Positions 15,589-23,725 of a DNA stretch of 32,160 nucleotides are shown piece after piece; within the stretch, counting starts at the first letter, position 1, and each line of letters begins with the position of its first letter. Under the pieces are notes generated by a model. That model did not search any database. It had not been told where the DNA came from and was given only the letters and a program-made list of their open reading frames with translations. Source of the stretch: Verrucomicrobiota bacterium (GTDB taxonomy: Bacteria > Verrucomicrobiota > Verrucomicrobiia > Opitutales > Opitutaceae); the NCBI GenBank assembly GCA_016871775.1, contig VHCI01000027.1:1-32160 (forward strand). Reading direction: 5' to 3'. A program made the position numbers and the translations under genes.

Positions 15589-16712
15589 GGGCGCCCCTGC
15601 TCCAGCCCGCCACGGAGGTTTCCACCCTCCCGCGACGCCAGCTTTTATCGGTCCAGACCGCGGGGGTGATCGAGGCGGGTATCCGGTCAGGCCGCTGGAC
15701 GCGCGAGTTGCCAGGGCAACACGAACTGTGCCGGCAGTTGGTCGTCAGCCGTAAGACCATCCGCGTGGCCCTGCAGGCCCTCCATCACCGCGGACTGGTC
15801 ACCCTCCGGCAGGGGCTTCCCACCGCGGTGCCTCCCGCGCGAGGCCGCGCGACGGCCGCCCGGGGAGTGCGTCGGGTGCTGCTGCTGTTGCCGGAGCCCC
15901 TATGGCGGCTCCGCCCTTCGGTCGGCCGCTGGGTGAGCGAACTCCGGCCCCGCCTGCTGGAAGCGGGCCTCGGGCTGGAGCTGGTGGAGGGTGGCCGGGC
16001 CTACGGCGCCCGCCCGGAATCGGCCCTGACGCACCTCGCCCACACGCATCCGCGGTCCGCGTGGGTGGCGTTTGCGGGCACCCTGGCCCTGCAACGCTGG
16101 CTGCACGCGAGCAGCCATCCCGCGGTCATTGTGGGATCTGTCTTTCCCGGGCTGGAACTAGCCTCCATCGAGTATGACCACGCGGCCATCGCGCGGCACG
16201 CCGCCGCGCGCCTGCGGGCACTCGGCCACGAGCGCACGGCGATTCTGCTGCGCCGCACCGGATCCGCCGCCGACGCCACCACCTGCGCCGCCTTCGCCGC
16301 CGGCCTCGGGGAAGGCGCCCCCGCGCCCGTCCTGCTCGCGCACGAGGCCGGGATGCCCAACATCGCCCGCCGGGTCGCGCGCCTGATCGCCCTGCGCCCG
16401 CGCCCGACGGCGCTGTTCGTGACCAAGACCCTCGCGGTCCCGGCCGCATACACCCTGCTTTCGTCGGCCGGCCTCGCCGTACCCCGTGACCTCGCCCTGG
16501 TCTGCCGGGAGGACGACCCTTTCCTCGACTACCTAGCCCCCTCGGTGGCCCGCTATGGCACCGATCCCGCGGCCATCGCACGAAAGCTCGCGGTGCTGCT
16601 GGGGCGGATCGCCGCCGGGGAGTCGCTCAGGATCACCCACGATCTCCTCCAGCCCCGCTTCATCCCGGGAGGCTCGCTGGCGCCCCCATCCGGGCGTGGG
16701 GGCGGCGCCTGA
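15585..16712 (+). CDS. GntR-type HTH / LacI-type sensor transcription regulator
   Basis: The 375-residue protein has an N-terminal winged helix-turn-helix of the GntR type (about 18-85): VIEAGIRSGRW, then ELPGQHELCRQLVVSRKTIRV and ALQALHHRGLVTLRQG. A LacI-like periplasmic-binding-protein domain follows (about 93-360) with segments HAAARLRALGHERTAIL and PTALFVTKTLAVPAAYTLLSSAGLAVPRDLALVC. Such regulators bind a sugar effector. Its ATGA overlap with the GNAT gene places it in the GH84 operon, so it probably controls this operon and the divergent receptor. Candidate binding sites are the GGCAAGC motifs at 10145-10196 and the palindrome at 16744-16760. Confidence 0.9.
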   Translation: MRAPLLQPATEVSTLPRRQLLSVQTAGVIEAGIRSGRWTRELPGQHELCRQLVVSRKTIRVALQALHHRGLVTLRQGLPTAVPPARGRATAARGVRRVLLLLPEPLWRLRPSVGRWVSELRPRLLEAGLGLELVEGGRAYGARPESALTHLAHTHPRSAWVAFAGTLALQRWLHASSHPAVIVGSVFPGLELASIEYDHAAIARHAAARLRALGHERTAILLRRTGSAADATTCAAFAAGLGEGAPAPVLLAHEAGMPNIARRVARLIALRPRPTALFVTKTLAVPAAYTLLSSAGLAVPRDLALVCREDDPFLDYLAPSVARYGTDPAAIARKLAVLLGRIAAGESLRITHDLLQPRFIPGGSLAPPSGRGGGA

Positions 16713-16743
16713 GCTGCGAGCCGCCGCGCACCGGACGGCCACT

Positions 16744-16760
16744 TGTCTCCCGGGGAGACA
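16744..16760. promoter_or_regulatory. 17-base palindrome TGTCTCC-cgg-GGAGACA
   Basis: A perfect 7-3-7 inverted repeat lies in the 101-base gap between the regulator gene and the next gene block. No T-run follows, so a classical terminator is unlikely. Size and symmetry fit an operator for a LacI/GntR-type dimer. It lies 54 bases upstream of the next start codon, a good place for repression of the second block. Confidence 0.4.
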
Positions 16761-16813
16761 GGAATTCCGGGCCTGCCCAGGGCGGCCAGGCCAGCCTCTG
16801 TCACCGCACCCCC

Positions 16814-17275
16814 ATGAGAAATCCCCGTCCCCTGCTCACGCGCGCGCTGCTCGTCCTCGCGTGCCTCGTGGTGCCGGCCCGCCTCGCCGCGCAAGCCACC
16901 GGCACCGTCACCGGCCAGATCGTGAACGAGGCCACCGGCAAGACCCTTGGCAGCGCCACCGTCGCCCTCGCCGGCACGGCGGACGCGACCGTCACCGATC
17001 GGGAGGGCAGCTTCGTGCTGTTGCGCGTCCCCGCCGGTGAGCGTTCGCTCCTCGTCAGCTATCCCGGCCTAACGCCGAAGACCGTGCGGGTGAACGTGGC
17101 TGCTGGCGAGAACCCGGTGCCGACCATCACTCTTTCCTACGAAGTCTACCGCCTCGATTCATTCGTGGTCGCCGCCGATCGCCACAGCCTCCGCCTGGAC
17201 CCGTTGTACCCGGCGCTGGAGGTTTACCTTTCCGAACTCGCCGGCGACCGCCCGCCGCGCCAGAACCCCCGATAA
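16814..17275 (+). CDS. Orphan carboxypeptidase-like regulatory domain with TonB-box-like end
   Basis: The 153-residue protein has a signal peptide (about 1-27, ending RLAAQA). A carboxypeptidase D regulatory-like beta-sandwich follows (about 28-105), with GTVTGQIVNEATGKTLGSAT and the DREGSFVLLRVPAGERSLLV turn. It ends with YRLDSFVVAADR, which resembles the TonB-box segment (V-x-L-D-x-F-x-V) that joins this domain to the plug of verrucomicrobial receptors. Only about 40 more residues follow, so plug and barrel are absent. It is either a truncated receptor remnant or a free-standing decoy/signalling domain. The short gap (32 bases) to the next gene suggests co-transcription. Confidence 0.75.
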   Translation: MRNPRPLLTRALLVLACLVVPARLAAQATGTVTGQIVNEATGKTLGSATVALAGTADATVTDREGSFVLLRVPAGERSLLVSYPGLTPKTVRVNVAAGENPVPTITLSYEVYRLDSFVVAADRHSLRLDPLYPALEVYLSELAGDRPPRQNPR

Positions 17276-17307
17276 GCCCCGCCCCGCGCCCCCGTTTCCC
17301 CGCGCCC

Positions 17308-18207
17308 ATGGTTTCCCCTTCCTCCCCCCAACCCCCGGTCGGACTCATCGGCCTCGGCCTGCTGGGCAGCGCCCTGGCCGAGCGCCTGCTCGGCGGCGGC
17401 CTGCCCGTGCTGGGGCACGACCTCGATCCCGCGCGTCACAATGCGCTGGTGCGGGTCGGGGGCGAAGTCGCGCGCGATGCCGCGGACGTCTTCGCGCGGT
17501 GCCGCCGCGTGCTGCTGAGCCTGCCGACACACGTAGAGGTGAAGGCGGTGCTGGCCGCCGCCGGCACCGCGGCGCGGCCGGGCCACGTGATCCTCGACAC
17601 GACCACCGGTGACCCGGAGGCCACAGCCGCGCTCGCAGCCGAACTCGCCGCGCGCGGCGTATCGTACTTGGACGCCACCGTGTCCGGCAGCAGTTCCCAG
17701 CTGCGGGAGGGCGCGGCGGTGCTGATGGTGGGCGGCGAGACGGAGGCGTTCGCGGCCTGCGGGGACCTGCTCGCGCCGCTGGGCCACGCGACCTTCCATT
17801 GCGGCGGCGCAGGGGCCGGTGCCCGGATGAAGCTGGTCACCAATGTCGTGCTCGGGCTGAACCGGGCGGCGCTGGCCGAGGGTCTCGCGCTCGCGCAGGG
17901 ACTGGGCCTCGACGCCCGCCAAGCCTTGGCGGTGATGCAGGGCGGCCCCGCCTACTCCCGGATTATGGACCGCAAGGGCGAACGGATGCTGTCCGGCAAC
18001 TTCGTGCCCGAGGCCCGCCTGTCCCAACACCTTAAGGACGTGCGGCTGATTCTGGAACAGGGTGACGCCGCCGGCCTGCCGATGACGCTCAGCCACGCCC
18101 ACCGCGCGATCCTCGAGGAGGCCGAGGCGGCGGGGCTGGGGGCCTTGGACAACAGCGCTATCATCCGCGTTCTCACCGCGCGCGCGGGGGCCACTGGAAC
18201 CCAATGA
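17308..18207 (+). CDS. 3-hydroxyisobutyrate dehydrogenase-like NAD(P)-dependent oxidoreductase
   Basis: The 299-residue enzyme has an N-terminal Rossmann motif GLIGLGLLGSALAERLL (12-28). The family segment LDATVSGSSSQLREG covers 121-135. The catalytic Lys175 lies in GAGARMKLVTN, and Asn179 follows. An all-helical C-terminal domain completes the beta-hydroxyacid dehydrogenase plan. Members oxidise beta-hydroxyacids such as 3-hydroxyisobutyrate, tartronate semialdehyde or sugar acids, with NAD or NADP. Its operon with an MFS transporter, a sulfatase and a Gfo/Idh/MocA oxidoreductase favours a sugar-acid substrate, which is inference. It overlaps the MFS gene by 4 bases. Confidence 0.88.
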   Translation: MVSPSSPQPPVGLIGLGLLGSALAERLLGGGLPVLGHDLDPARHNALVRVGGEVARDAADVFARCRRVLLSLPTHVEVKAVLAAAGTAARPGHVILDTTTGDPEATAALAAELAARGVSYLDATVSGSSSQLREGAAVLMVGGETEAFAACGDLLAPLGHATFHCGGAGAGARMKLVTNVVLGLNRAALAEGLALAQGLGLDARQALAVMQGGPAYSRIMDRKGERMLSGNFVPEARLSQHLKDVRLILEQGDAAGLPMTLSHAHRAILEEAEAAGLGALDNSAIIRVLTARAGATGTQ

Positions 18208-19457
18208 CCACCACGGCCCTTACCCCCCGCGCCCGCTACGCGGTGCTCGCCGCCGCCTTTGGCGCCCTGCTGTTCGACGGCCTCGAGCTCGGCCTGATGC
18301 CGCTGGTCTCGCTCTCGGTTACCAAATCCCTCGTCGGCGCTGCCTACACGCCCACGCTCGGTGGCGACTGGTTCGCCCGGTACACGGCGGCCCTGATGGG
18401 CGGAGCGGCGATCGGGGGCATTTTGCTCGGGGCGCTCGGTGACCGCATCGGGCGCACGCGCGCGATGGGCATCAGCATCCTGTTCTATTCGGTGTTCGCC
18501 GGGGTGGGAGCCTGGGTCACGACCCAGGAGCAGATGCTCGCCCTGCGTTTCTTCGTCGGCCTCGGCGTGGGCGGCGTCTGGCCCAACGCGGTCGCCCTGG
18601 TGGCCGAGTCCTGGCCCGACAAATCGCGGCCCGTCGTGGCGGGCCTGATGGGCGCCGCGATCAACTCGGGGATTTTGCTGCTGTCGCAGGTCGCGCAGTT
18701 CCATCCGGTGACCCCGGACTCGTGGCGATGGTTGTTTTACCTCGCCGGCGCTCCGGCCGTGCTGGGCGTCGCGGTGATGCTGTTTCTCCCGGAGTCGCCG
18801 ACCTGGCTGGCTTCCCGCGCCAAGGCCGGGGAACCGAAACCGCAGGCACCCTTGCGCGAGCTCTTCCGCCCGCCCCTTTTGCGGATCACGCTGGTTGGCA
18901 TCTTGCTCGGCTCGATCCCGCTCGTCGGGGCGTGGGCCGCGAGCAAATGGATGATCCCGTGGGCGGACGAGATCGGCCGGGCCGTCGAGTCAAACTACAA
19001 GGCGATGACGCAAGGCTGGTGGGCGAAGGGCGCGATCCTCGGGAGCCTGATCGGCGCCCAGATCGCCGCCCTGCTCGGCCGCCGCGTGTCCTATTTCCTG
19101 ATCAGCGTGGGCGCTTTCGCGCTGACGTGGGCGATGTTCCAGCTGACCGCGCCGCTGCAGCCGAGCTTCCTGCCGATCGTCTTCGCGCAGGGTCTGGTCG
19201 CGACGCTCTTCTTCGGCTGGCTGCCCCTGTACCTGCCCGAACTTTTCCCGACCGCCGTGCGCGCGACGGGCAGCGGGATCTCCTACAATGTCGGCCGCTT
19301 CGCCACCGCCATCGGGGTGCTCGCCGCGGGCGCCCTCTTCACCGCCCTCGGCGGCAGTTACGCCCGGGTCGGCGCGGCCGCCTCCTTCATTTACGCGGCG
19401 GGCATCCTCGTCATCTGGCTCGCCCCCGAGACCAAGCGCCAATCCCTCGCGAAATGA
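18204..19457 (+). CDS. MFS transporter (sugar/organic-acid type)
   Basis: The 417-residue protein has about twelve membrane segments in two halves. The MFS motif GALGDRIGRTRAMG lies between helices 2 and 3 (about 77-90). A second conserved loop, PESPTWLASRAKAG, is at about 197-210, and PELFPTAVRATGSGISYNVGR lies near 348-368. The last motif is typical of the sugar porter and aromatic-acid/H+ symporter subfamilies. It probably imports the substrate of the operon. It overlaps the dehydrogenase gene and the PmoA-like gene, each by ATGA. Confidence 0.92.
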   Translation: MTTTALTPRARYAVLAAAFGALLFDGLELGLMPLVSLSVTKSLVGAAYTPTLGGDWFARYTAALMGGAAIGGILLGALGDRIGRTRAMGISILFYSVFAGVGAWVTTQEQMLALRFFVGLGVGGVWPNAVALVAESWPDKSRPVVAGLMGAAINSGILLLSQVAQFHPVTPDSWRWLFYLAGAPAVLGVAVMLFLPESPTWLASRAKAGEPKPQAPLRELFRPPLLRITLVGILLGSIPLVGAWAASKWMIPWADEIGRAVESNYKAMTQGWWAKGAILGSLIGAQIAALLGRRVSYFLISVGAFALTWAMFQLTAPLQPSFLPIVFAQGLVATLFFGWLPLYLPELFPTAVRATGSGISYNVGRFATAIGVLAAGALFTALGGSYARVGAAASFIYAAGILVIWLAPETKRQSLAK

Positions 19458-20434
19458 AAGCCCTCCTCCGCCTGCCCGCTCTCCTCGCCGCGCTAGCCAC
19501 CACCGCCCCCGCCGGCGAGCCTGTCACCTTCACGCGCTTCGCCGACCGGGTCCGGATCGAGATCGGTGGACGGCACTTTTCCGACTACCTGCACGCCGGT
19601 TGGCCGAAACCCTGTCTCTACCCGATTCTCGACGCCGACGGCACCGCCTACACCCGTGACTTTCCCTTCAAGAAGAACCCGGCTGAGGTGCCCGATCACG
19701 ACTGGCACCGCGGGGTCTGGTTCGCGCACGGGGCCGTCAACGGCCACGACCTCTGGCGGGAACTGCCCGACCGGAAGACCGGCCGCGTGCGCTTGGAGCG
19801 GATCGTGGAGACGCGTGACGGCCCGGACGGGCGGCTGCGTGTCCGCAGCGTCTGGGAGACGGCGGACGGGAAGCCGCTGCTGACCGACGAGACCACCCTG
19901 CGCATCGCGCGGGAGGGCGCGGTGACCCGCCTCGACTACGAGGTGCGCCTGTTCGCGACCCACGGGCCGGTGACCCTGGGTGACACCGAGGAGGGCACGA
20001 TGGCGGTGCGGGTGAACGAGGCCCTGCGCGTGACCCACGGCAAGGGGGCCACCAAGCGCCCTGGCACGGGCCGGCTGGTGAACGCGAACGGGGACGCCGG
20101 CATTCCGGCGTGGGGCAAGCGCGCGGCGTGGGCCTCGTACAGCGGGGGCCTGTCCGACGGAAGGGTGATCGGCGTGGCGCTGCTGGAACACCCAGGCAAC
20201 TTCCGGCATCCGACCTGGTGGCACGCGCGCGACTACGGCCTGCTCTCGGCGAACCCGTTCGGCCGCCACGATTTCGAAAAGCTGAAGGACCAGTCGAAGG
20301 CCGGCGATCACGTGATCCCCGCGGGCGGCGAGCTGGCGCTGCGTTACCGCCTGATCTTCCACCGCGGGGACGAGAAGGCGGCGCGCATCCGCGAGGAGTT
20401 CGAGGCGTACGCCTCCGCCGCCGTTTCACGATGA
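19454..20434 (+). CDS. PmoA family protein (DUF6807)
   Basis: The 326-residue product has a short signal peptide (about 1-20). The family pattern includes KPCLYPILDADGTAYTRDFP (52-71), DHDWHRGVWFAHGAVNGHDLW (82-102), the GVALLEHPGNFRHPTWWHAR block (around 241-260) and the C-terminal YRLIFHRGD. These match the PmoA-like family, common in Verrucomicrobiota and Planctomycetota glycan-use loci. The name is misleading: no link to methane oxidation is implied. The His/Trp/Asp-rich core suggests an enzymatic or metal-binding role, but the function is unknown. ATGA overlaps join it to both neighbours. Confidence 0.85.
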   Translation: MKALLRLPALLAALATTAPAGEPVTFTRFADRVRIEIGGRHFSDYLHAGWPKPCLYPILDADGTAYTRDFPFKKNPAEVPDHDWHRGVWFAHGAVNGHDLWRELPDRKTGRVRLERIVETRDGPDGRLRVRSVWETADGKPLLTDETTLRIAREGAVTRLDYEVRLFATHGPVTLGDTEEGTMAVRVNEALRVTHGKGATKRPGTGRLVNANGDAGIPAWGKRAAWASYSGGLSDGRVIGVALLEHPGNFRHPTWWHARDYGLLSANPFGRHDFEKLKDQSKAGDHVIPAGGELALRYRLIFHRGDEKAARIREEFEAYASAAVSR

Positions 20435-21813
20435 GCAGAATCCTGCTGCTGCAACTGCTGCTGGCCGCGACGGCGTTCGCCGCCGGCCCGGCTCCGCGCC
20501 CCAACTTTGTCTTCATTATGGCCGATGACCTCGGCTACGGGGACATCGGGCCTTTCGGCCAGCAACGCATCCGCACCCCGAACCTCGATCGCCTCGCCGC
20601 GGAGGGCACCTGCTTCACCCACTACTACGCCGGCGGTTCCGTCTGCTCCCCCACCCGCAGCGTGCTGATGACCGGCCAGCACACGGGCCACACCCGCATC
20701 CGCGGCAACCACGGCCGGGCCGGCCTCGCGCGCGTCCCGCTGCTCGCGTCCGACGTGACCGTCGCGGAGGTCGTGAAGTCGGCCGGCTACGCCACCGCGA
20801 TCGCCGGAAAGTGGGGGCTCGGCGAACCCGGCACGGAGGGGATCCCCAACCGGCAGGGTTTCGACCGCTGGTTCGGCTACCTCAACAACGACCTCGCCGA
20901 ATTTTACTACCCGGAGAAAATCTGGCGCAACGAGGAGGAGATCACGCTGCCCGGCAACCTGGGCGGCCAGCGCGGACAGTACTCCAACGATCTGATGACG
21001 GAGGAGGCGATCGCGTTCATCGACGACCACCGCGACCGGCCGTTTTTCCTCTATCTCGCCTACACCAGCCCGCACTCGCTGCTCGAGGTCCCGGAAGACT
21101 CGCTCGCCGAGTACCGCGGCAGGTTTCCCGAGCCGGCGGCCGACGGGACCGGCGGGAAAAACCAGGTGCCGGAGCCGCGGGCCACGTTCGCCGCGATGGT
21201 GACGCGGCTCGACCGCGAGGTGGGCCGGGTGCTGGAACGCCTCCAAAGGCACGGTCTGGAGCGGAACACCGTGGTGTTTTTCTGCTCGGACAACGGCGCC
21301 CCGGCGCGGGCGGGAATCGCGGATTTCTTCGGGAGCGCCGGTGGCCTCCGCGGGAACAAGGGCTCGCTTTTCGAGGGTGGGATCCGCGCGCCGATGATCG
21401 TGCGCTGGCCGGGGCAGGTTCCCGCTGGGCAGCGCAGCGATTACCCTTGGGGCGGCTGGGATGTGCTGCCGACGGCGGCCGCCCTCGCTGGCGTGGCGCC
21501 GCCGCCCGGCGTCGACGGCATCAGCGTCGTGCCGGCATTGCGCGGCGAGGTGAGGGAACGCACCGGTCCCTTTTACTGGGAGCACCACCAGAAGACCTTC
21601 TCGCAGGCCGTGCGCGAGGGACGCCTCAAGGCCGTGCGCGAGAACCCGTCGGCGCCCATCCTCGTCTTCGATCTTGCCGCCGATCCCGCCGAGACGCGCG
21701 ACTTCGCGGCCTCGCAGCCGGCGTTCGTCGCCCGCGCCCGGGACCTTTTCCGCTCCGCCCGCACCGAAAGCGCACACTGGCCCGTCCCCGACGGGAAAAC
21801 CAAATCCCGATGA
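20431..21813 (+). CDS. Secreted type I sulfatase (formylglycine-dependent)
   Basis: The 460-residue enzyme has a signal peptide (about 1-18). The metal-binding pair Asp32-Asp33 lies in FIMADDLGYGDIG. The sulfatase signature CSPTR (72-76) provides the Cys converted to formylglycine. GKWGLGEP contains Lys127, SPHS contains His215, and FFCSDNGAP (284-291) contains the second metal-binding Asp287-Asn288. This is a complete S1-family active site. It should remove sulfate esters from a carbohydrate in the periplasm. An anaerobic or copper-dependent maturase must be encoded elsewhere. It overlaps neighbours on both sides by 4 bases. Confidence 0.93.
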   Translation: MSRILLLQLLLAATAFAAGPAPRPNFVFIMADDLGYGDIGPFGQQRIRTPNLDRLAAEGTCFTHYYAGGSVCSPTRSVLMTGQHTGHTRIRGNHGRAGLARVPLLASDVTVAEVVKSAGYATAIAGKWGLGEPGTEGIPNRQGFDRWFGYLNNDLAEFYYPEKIWRNEEEITLPGNLGGQRGQYSNDLMTEEAIAFIDDHRDRPFFLYLAYTSPHSLLEVPEDSLAEYRGRFPEPAADGTGGKNQVPEPRATFAAMVTRLDREVGRVLERLQRHGLERNTVVFFCSDNGAPARAGIADFFGSAGGLRGNKGSLFEGGIRAPMIVRWPGQVPAGQRSDYPWGGWDVLPTAAALAGVAPPPGVDGISVVPALRGEVRERTGPFYWEHHQKTFSQAVREGRLKAVRENPSAPILVFDLAADPAETRDFAASQPAFVARARDLFRSARTESAHWPVPDGKTKSR

Positions 21814-23258
21814 ATACCCTCACCCGACGTCACTTTGTCCGCGCGGCCGCCGGCGCCGCCCTCGCCTTCCCCGCCCTGCGCCTCGGCGCCGCGGGTTCCA
21901 ACCAGGACATCCGCGTCGCGGTGATCGGGCTCGGCGGCAAGGGTCGCGGCCACACCCGGATGCTGCTCAAGTTCCCCGGCGCGCGGCTTACCGCGCTGTG
22001 CGACGTCGATCCCCAGCGCCTCGCGGAACAGGTCGCGGCGGCCAAGGAGGCCGGCGTCACCGTTGCCGCCGCCACCGATCCGCGGCGCATCCTTGAGCGG
22101 GCGGACGTCGATGCGGTGGTCATCGCCACCCCGAACCACTGGCACGCCGTGCTGACCGCCTGGGCCTGCCGCGCGGGCAAGGATGTGTACGTCGAGAAAC
22201 CCGTTTCACACAGCCTCGGCGAGGGCCCGCGGATGCTCGCCGCGGCGGCGCGCCACGGGCGCATCGTGCAGTCGGGCACGCAGTACCGTTCCGACGAGGG
22301 CATCCGGGCGGCGACGGCGTGGATCCGCGAGGGGCACATCGGCCGGCCCCGTTCCGCGCACGTCGCCTGGTACGAGTACCGCCCCGGGATCGGCCGCGCG
22401 GCCCCCCACCTGCCCGCGGGCCTCGACTACGACCTTTACTGCGGTCCCGCGCCCGCGGACCCGCTCACCCGCCCGAAGCTGCATTACGACTGGCACTGGT
22501 TCTGGTCGACCGGCGACGGCGACCTCGGCAACAGCGGTGTGCACCCGATCGACGCCTGCCGCTATATGGCGGGACTCACCGGACTCCCCCGACGCGTCCG
22601 CGGCCTCGGGGGCCGATTCGGGGTCGACGACGCGGCGGAGACGCCCAACACCCAGCTCACGCTCGTCGACTACCCGGGCCTCCCGATGCTGGTAGAGAAC
22701 CGGAACCTGCCGGCCAAAGCAGGCCAGCGGGCGATGGACGCGTTCCGCGGCATCCGCGAGGGCTTCGCGCTCGACTGCGAAGGCGGCGCCTTCGTGGGCC
22801 TGAAGGGCGGCGGCGCCATCTACGATCGCGAGGGCAAACGCCTCCGCCAATTTCCCGGCGAGGGTGGCGGCCGGCATATGGCGAACTTCCTCGACGCGGT
22901 TCGCACCCGGCGCGGCGCGGACCTGAACGCGCCGCTCGCGGAAGGCCACGCCTCCTCCGCGGTCTGCCACCTCGGCAACCTTTCGTGGCGGCTCGGACGC
23001 GAGGACTCCCTGGCGGCCTGCCGCGAGGCGGTCCGCGCGCACGCCGGCGCCGCGGAGGTTGTGGACCAGTTGGCGGGGCACCTGAAGGCGAACCAGCTCG
23101 ACCTCGGGCAGGCGCGTTTCCGCGTCGGCCCCTGGCTGGAGGTGGCGCCGGACACCGGGGTGCTCACATCCGTCGAGGGCGCCAGCGTCGCCGAACTCGC
23201 GGCGGCCCGCCGTCTCGCCGAGGGCAGCTGGCGCGCCCCCTACGGATTCGAGGCCTGA
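21810..23258 (+). CDS. Tat-exported Gfo/Idh/MocA-family oxidoreductase
   Basis: The 482-residue protein begins with a twin-arginine signal (TRRHFVRAAAGAALAFPAL, about 5-23). A Rossmann dinucleotide motif VIGLGGKGRG (38-47), the family tripeptide EKP (129-131) and a C-terminal substrate domain with WHWFWSTGDGDLGNSGVH follow. It is larger than cytoplasmic members and typical of the exported clade common in Verrucomicrobiota and Planctomycetota. Such proteins carry a tightly bound NAD(H) and act on glycosides or sugar acids in the periplasm. It ends the sulfatase operon. A role in processing the desulfated sugar is inferred. Confidence 0.92.
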   Translation: MNTLTRRHFVRAAAGAALAFPALRLGAAGSNQDIRVAVIGLGGKGRGHTRMLLKFPGARLTALCDVDPQRLAEQVAAAKEAGVTVAAATDPRRILERADVDAVVIATPNHWHAVLTAWACRAGKDVYVEKPVSHSLGEGPRMLAAAARHGRIVQSGTQYRSDEGIRAATAWIREGHIGRPRSAHVAWYEYRPGIGRAAPHLPAGLDYDLYCGPAPADPLTRPKLHYDWHWFWSTGDGDLGNSGVHPIDACRYMAGLTGLPRRVRGLGGRFGVDDAAETPNTQLTLVDYPGLPMLVENRNLPAKAGQRAMDAFRGIREGFALDCEGGAFVGLKGGGAIYDREGKRLRQFPGEGGGRHMANFLDAVRTRRGADLNAPLAEGHASSAVCHLGNLSWRLGREDSLAACREAVRAHAGAAEVVDQLAGHLKANQLDLGQARFRVGPWLEVAPDTGVLTSVEGASVAELAAARRLAEGSWRAPYGFEA

Positions 23259-23588
23259 TCGCTCCGGCGGGCCGCCCGTCCGCCCCACGGCCACCGCCGC
23301 GGCGAGGAAGACAAGGAACTCCCCTAGGACTGCCGCCAATGCAACGGCCCGAGCGCGCTTCCCAGCCCGGGCAGCGCCAGGCCTAGCGCGGCCAACACCG
23401 TCCCCCAGCCCGGATACAACCCGTGGAGCGGCCCGGTCAGCCAGCCGGCGGCTACGCCCGCTCTCCGGAAGGTACCGCATGCCGGATACGGACTCGTCCG
23501 CGGAGCGGGGAAGGGGCGCGACCGAGGGAGGAAACCGTCTCCAGGCGCCGGCGCAAGCCAAACGCGGCGCGCAGCACCGCAGGGAAAC
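23259..23588. other. 330-bp gap with a possible C-terminal gene remnant
   Basis: No complete gene is supported here. On the minus strand, one frame reading towards the stop at 23324-23326 gives a hydrophobic, membrane-like tail (AAGWLTGPLHGLYPGWGTVL and then ALGLALPGLGSALGPLHW). That frame has no start codon before it runs into the tRNA-Ala. It may be the end of a decayed membrane-protein gene. I see no clear terminator for the sulfatase operon. Confidence 0.3.
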
Positions 23589-23664
23589 TGGTGGACCAGA
23601 TCGGGATCAAACCGACGACCTCATCGTTGCGAACGATGCGCTCTATCAACTGAGCTACTGGCCC
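23589..23664 (-). tRNA. tRNA-Ala (CGC)
   Basis: The acceptor GGGCCAG/CTGGTCC has one G-T pair. The anticodon stem CATCG/CGATG closes the loop TTCGCAA (anticodon CGC), and CCA is encoded. Position 19 in the D-loop is A instead of G and position 56 in the T-loop is T instead of C (TTTGATC). The two changes restore a base pair between the loops, so the tRNA is probably functional. Confidence 0.9.
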
Positions 23665-23725
23665 GCGTGAAGGAAAAGGTTCGGAGAAAACAGTCCGGCA
23701 AGTAAACACCATTTTTCGCCCGCGC

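Noticed and set aside
20344-21777. 477-residue minus-strand frame opposite the sulfatase
   Set aside because: An antisense shadow; the plus-strand frame has the complete sulfatase active site.
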